The notes beneath the pieces are model-generated. The model made no database searches. It was given only the letters and a program-made list of their open reading frames with translations, and was not told the origin of the DNA. A program made the position numbers and the translations under genes. Positions 5,699 to 8,025 of a stretch of 8,025 nucleotides of DNA are shown piece after piece (position 1 is the stretch's first letter; each line of letters starts with the position of its first letter). The stretch spans positions 1 through 8,025 of the forward strand of contig DATBWU010000219.1 of assembly GCA_036514635.1 (NCBI GenBank), read 5' to 3'. The stretch is from DASSFZ01 sp036514635 (GTDB taxonomy: Bacteria > Chloroflexota > Anaerolineae > Fen-1058).

Positions 5699-7096
5699 TC
5701 AGGGAAGTGGGGGAGTGCGAAGGAGTGTGGGGGATAGTGCCCGAATTCTTGCCGCGATGAATCGGGCACGCTGCGGCGCGTCGCCGACGTAGGCGCTCGC
5801 GTCGAGGAGGGATCGCGCGGAAGCGGCATCGACGTAGCACGTGACGCGCGAGTCGGCGCACAGCGCGTCGACGAGCGGGTTAGGTCTGTTGTTCGAGACT
5901 TCGGTCCAGGCGTTCAGCGCGTGCTCGCGGATCACTTCGTGCAGGGCCTGCCGATCCGCGCCGGCTTTGACCGCCGCCATCAGCAGCCGCTCGGTCGCGG
6001 CGAACGGCGCGAATGCGGCAAAGTTGCGCGCGACAGCCGCCTCGTTCACGACCAGACCTTCAACCAGACGCCGCCCGGTGATGAGCAGCTCGTCGGCGCA
6101 TAAGAAGGCTTCGGGCAAAATGATGCGCCGGTTGGCCGAATCGTCGAGCGTGCGCTCCAGCAGCGAGTTGGCCGCGTCGTCCCAGGCGATGCGCGGCAGT
6201 TGCGCCAGGTAGCGCGCCAGCGAATCGATCTTCTCGGCGTTGACCGGGTTGCGCTTGAACGGCATCGCCGACGAGCCGACCTGTTTCGATCCGAACGGCT
6301 CGGCCCACTCGCCGATCGGCGGCGATTGCAGGATGCGCAGATCGAACGCGAACTTGTGCAGCGACATCGCCAGGCCGGCCAGCGCGTTCAGGACGAGCCA
6401 GTCCTGCTTGCGCGGGTACGTCTGCGTGGCCGCGTCGAACGCCTGAAGGTCGAGCGCGTTCATCACACGCGCTTCGAGTTCGTCGCGCTGCTCGATCGTG
6501 CTCGAAGTGACCGGGGCAGAAGGGCCGGTCACTTTGCCGAGCAGCTCCATATAAGAGGCCGACGTTCCCACCGCGCCCTTGAGGCCCTTGCCCTTCATTT
6601 CACTTCGGATGCGTGCGAGTTCGGCGTGATCCGTCAGCAGGTCTTGCGCGTACTGCGCCAGCCGGTAGCCGATCGTCGTCGGCTCGGCAGGCTGCAGGTG
6701 CGTGAAGGCCATCGTTGGGGTGCCGGCCCATTGTTCGATTTGCGCGGCGAGTGATTGAAGGAGAGACTGGAGATCGGTGATGACGAGATCGAGCGACTCG
6801 CGCACGCGCAGCGCGTCGGCGTTGTCTTCGACATCCATCGATGTCGCGCCGAGGTGGATGATCCCGCCGCCGACCGGGCACTGCTCGGCGAAGGTCTTCA
6901 CTTCGGCCATCAAATCGTGCTTGATCTCCGCTTCGATGGCCTGTGCTCGATCGATGTCGATTTGATCGACGTGTGCGCGGAGGTCGTCGATCTGCTCCGG
7001 TGTGACCAATCCGAAATGCGACTGCGCCTCGGCCAGCGCGACCCAGATGCGCCGCCACAGCCTGCGCTTGTGCACCTCGCTCCAGATCGCGCGCAT
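5699..7096 (-). CDS. purB: Adenylosuccinate lyase (true start probably upstream)
   Basis: PurB releases fumarate from SAICAR in de novo purine synthesis and from adenylosuccinate to give AMP; it works in the cytoplasm, normally as a homotetramer. From ATG 7096 the product is 465 residues. It shows the fumarase/aspartase superfamily motifs: IHLGATSMD (around H81), THLQPAEPTT (H133), and the signature loop GSSAMPFKRNP (274-284), whose Ser is the likely catalytic base. The length is typical of the family. The same frame continues upstream with YQSPFTWRYGSDA, which matches the usual family N-terminus; its Arg-Tyr pair corresponds to substrate-contacting residues in known structures. The protein starting at 7096 would therefore be truncated, and the coding region almost certainly begins at or beyond 7135. 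No ATG, GTG or TTG is in frame there (see 7097-7172). It follows purA in the same direction across a 145-bp repeat-filled gap. Identity is certain; the start is not. Confidence 0.95.
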   Translation of the reverse strand: MRAIWSEVHKRRLWRRIWVALAEAQSHFGLVTPEQIDDLRAHVDQIDIDRAQAIEAEIKHDLMAEVKTFAEQCPVGGGIIHLGATSMDVEDNADALRVRESLDLVITDLQSLLQSLAAQIEQWAGTPTMAFTHLQPAEPTTIGYRLAQYAQDLLTDHAELARIRSEMKGKGLKGAVGTSASYMELLGKVTGPSAPVTSSTIEQRDELEARVMNALDLQAFDAATQTYPRKQDWLVLNALAGLAMSLHKFAFDLRILQSPPIGEWAEPFGSKQVGSSAMPFKRNPVNAEKIDSLARYLAQLPRIAWDDAANSLLERTLDDSANRRIILPEAFLCADELLITGRRLVEGLVVNEAAVARNFAAFAPFAATERLLMAAVKAGADRQALHEVIREHALNAWTEVSNNRPNPLVDALCADSRVTCYVDAASARSLLDASAYVGDAPQRARFIAARIRALSPTLLRTPPLP

Positions 7097-7172
7097 CGCG
7101 TCCGAGCCATAGCGCCAGGTAAATGGAGATTGATAATTGGTGAATGGTGAATGATGAATGTTGAATGCTCCC
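7097..7172 (-). other. purB: Upstream coding extension of purB with possible ATT start and GGGAG
   Basis: On the minus strand the purB frame stays open back to an in-frame TAG just inside the 16-bp repeat array. Codons at 7097-7135 encode the conserved YQSPFTWRYGSDA. Between that block and the stop there is no ATG, GTG or TTG in frame. An ATT at 7157-7159 is in frame and has GGGAG (7168-7172) 8 nt before it, ideal Shine-Dalgarno spacing. Starting there would add IHHSPFTN before the conserved block. ATT initiation is rare but known (for example infC in E. coli). A lost start codon, repeat slippage or an assembly error are alternatives. Confidence 0.5.
7138..7165. repeat. Heptamer tandem repeat, four copies (TGGTGAA type)
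   Basis: Four consecutive 7-mers on the + strand: TGGTGAA, TGGTGAA, TGATGAA, TGTTGAA, differing only at the third base. They cover the place where the purB start would be expected. Because 7 is not a multiple of 3, a gain or loss of one copy would change the reading frame entering purB. Confidence 0.8.
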
Positions 7173-7185
7173 GGAGGCGACCAAT

Positions 7186-7206
7186 GACGAACGACGAATG
7201 ACCAAC
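7186..7206. repeat. Heptamer tandem repeat, three copies (GACGAAC type)
   Basis: Three consecutive 7-mers on the + strand: GACGAAC, GACGAAT, GACCAAC. It has the same period as the array at 7138-7165 but a different sequence, and lies between that array and the 16-bp array in the purA-purB gap. Confidence 0.65.
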
Positions 7207-7210
7207 CAAC

Positions 7211-7258
7211 TATCCAACCAGCTAACTATCCAACCAGCAAACTATCCCACCAACAAAC
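7211..7258. repeat. 16-bp tandem repeat, three copies, covering the purA stop
   Basis: Three head-to-tail 16-mers on the + strand: TATCCAACCAGCTAAC (7211-7226), TATCCAACCAGCAAAC (7227-7242) and TATCCCACCAACAAAC (7243-7258). Neighbouring copies match at 15/16 and 14/16. Degenerate half-copies flank both sides (7201-7210 and about 7259-7266). The purA stop codon (7242-7244) spans the junction of the last two copies, so the final residues of PurA are repeat-encoded. Confidence 0.8.
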
Positions 7259-8024
7259 CATCCAACTGACGCGAGAAGATCTGCGATCGGTCCGGCCCGA
7301 CGGAAACGTGCGACACCGGCACGCCTGTGAACGTTTCGATCTGCTCGATGTACGCACGCGCGGCGGCCGGCAGATCGTCGAGGGAGCGGGCTGCGGTAAT
7401 GCCATCGCGCCAGCCGGGCAGGTCGGTAAAGACGGGCCGGCATTCGCCCAGCCTGGCTGCATCGCTGGGGAAGTCCGTCATCCGTTCGCCCCGAGCCGAA
7501 TAAGCCGTGCACACACGCAGCGGCTCGAGGCCGGTCAGCACGTCAAGTTTCGTCAGCACGATCTCGGTCAGGCCGTTGATGCGCGCGGCATGTTTCAGCG
7601 CGACGAGATCGAGCCAGCCGGTACGGCGCGGGCGTCCGGTCGTCGATCCGAATTCGTCCCACGGATTCGATCCGGTTCCCCGCAGCCGATCGCCGATCGC
7701 GTCGTGCAGCTCGGTGGGGAAGGGGCCTGCGCCGACGCGCGAGCAGAATGCCTTCGCCACGCCGATGACGCGCGTGACGTGCCTCGGGCCTACGCCCAGC
7801 CCGATCAGCACGCCGCCGATGGTCGTCGAGGAACTGGTGACGAAGGGATACGTGCCGTGATCGATGTCGAGCAGCGTGCCTTGCGCGCCTTCGGCCAGCA
7901 CCGTTTCGCCACGTTCGAGTGCGGCGTGGACGAGTGCCGTCGTGTCGGCCAGGTGTGGCGCGAAGCGCTCGGCCAGCGCCGTGTACTCGGCGACGATCGC
8001 CTCCGCGTCGAGCGGCGCTCGTCC
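7242..8024 (-). CDS. purA: Adenylosuccinate synthetase (5' end cut by window)
   Basis: PurA joins IMP and aspartate using GTP to give adenylosuccinate, the first committed step to AMP, in the cytoplasm as a homodimer. The visible 260 residues are the middle and C-terminal parts; the N-terminal GTP-binding loop lies beyond the right edge. Diagnostic motifs are EGAQGTLLDIDHGTYPFVTS, GVGAGPFPTEL, and the STTGRPRRTGWLDLVAL segment followed by LTKLDVL. The frame is open to the right edge with no stop, and a GTG at 7901 is internal (Val before LAEGAQGT), not a start. The protein would normally end soon after SVGPDRSQ; here it continues as IFSRQLDGLLVG, encoded partly by the tandem repeat. It precedes purB on the same strand, so the two AMP-branch enzymes probably share a transcript. 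Confidence 0.96.
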   Translation of the reverse strand, partial: GRAPLDAEAIVAEYTALAERFAPHLADTTALVHAALERGETVLAEGAQGTLLDIDHGTYPFVTSSSTTIGGVLIGLGVGPRHVTRVIGVAKAFCSRVGAGPFPTELHDAIGDRLRGTGSNPWDEFGSTTGRPRRTGWLDLVALKHAARINGLTEIVLTKLDVLTGLEPLRVCTAYSARGERMTDFPSDAARLGECRPVFTDLPGWRDGITAARSLDDLPAAARAYIEQIETFTGVPVSHVSVGPDRSQIFSRQLDGLLVG

Positions 8025-8025
8025 A

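Noticed and set aside
6600..7217. 205-residue minus-strand ORF overlapping purB
   Set aside because: It runs through purB in another frame and yields Arg/Ala-rich low-complexity sequence typical of a shadow frame. It matters only as a possible feeder frame if a heptamer is gained or lost.
7657..7901. GTG 7901 as the start of purA
   Set aside because: The frame continues to the right edge with typical PurA helices, and the codon is the Val inside the conserved segment before LAEGAQGT, so the gene is simply cut by the window.

Overview
The window is GC-rich bacterial DNA. It most likely comes from a Chloroflexota (Anaerolineae-like) genome. This rests on the sequence style of PurB and PurA, the envelope proteins with long Thr/Pro linkers, and a LysM protein with paired cysteines. 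The taxonomic call is an inference and was not checked by search.

Layout. The left edge holds the 3' part of rpsR (ribosomal protein bS18) on the + strand. About 250 bp without a gene follow. This gap contains a small MITE-like inverted-repeat element that abuts, and shares bases with, the rpsR stop codon, and then a 14-bp hairpin with a GCAA loop. Next, still on +, is a membrane-anchored SurA/PpiC-like protein with a Thr/Pro-rich insert (498-1712). A strong intrinsic terminator (1724-1762) separates it from a convergent minus-strand pair. That pair is a large membrane sensor-kinase-like protein (5380 down to 2645) overlapping by 4 nt with a membrane-anchored double-LysM protein (2648 down to 1761). 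A near-consensus SigA-type promoter (5649-5677) reads into the pair through a leader of about 260 nt that contains inverted repeats. Upstream on the minus strand are purB (adenylosuccinate lyase) and the 3' two-thirds of purA (adenylosuccinate synthetase), which runs off the right edge. The purA-purB gap is filled with short tandem repeats.

How the genes work together. PurA and PurB catalyse the two consecutive steps from IMP to AMP. PurB also acts earlier, in de novo IMP synthesis. The kinase-like protein and the LysM protein look translationally coupled and envelope-directed: one is a 7-TM/GAF/coiled-coil/PAS/HATPase protein, the other probably binds peptidoglycan. The SurA-like protein is a second envelope protein with the same Thr/Pro style.

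Most notable points. (1) The kinase-like protein has glutamine where the H-box phosphoacceptor histidine should be, while its ATP-binding motifs remain. (2) The purB frame is clearly coding upstream of its first ATG, including the Arg-Tyr pair typical of the family's N-terminus, yet it has no ATG, GTG or TTG there. An ATT preceded by a good Shine-Dalgarno sequence lies inside a heptamer repeat array. (3) The PurA C-terminus runs into a 16-bp tandem repeat array. (4) A MITE-like element sits exactly at the rpsR stop codon.
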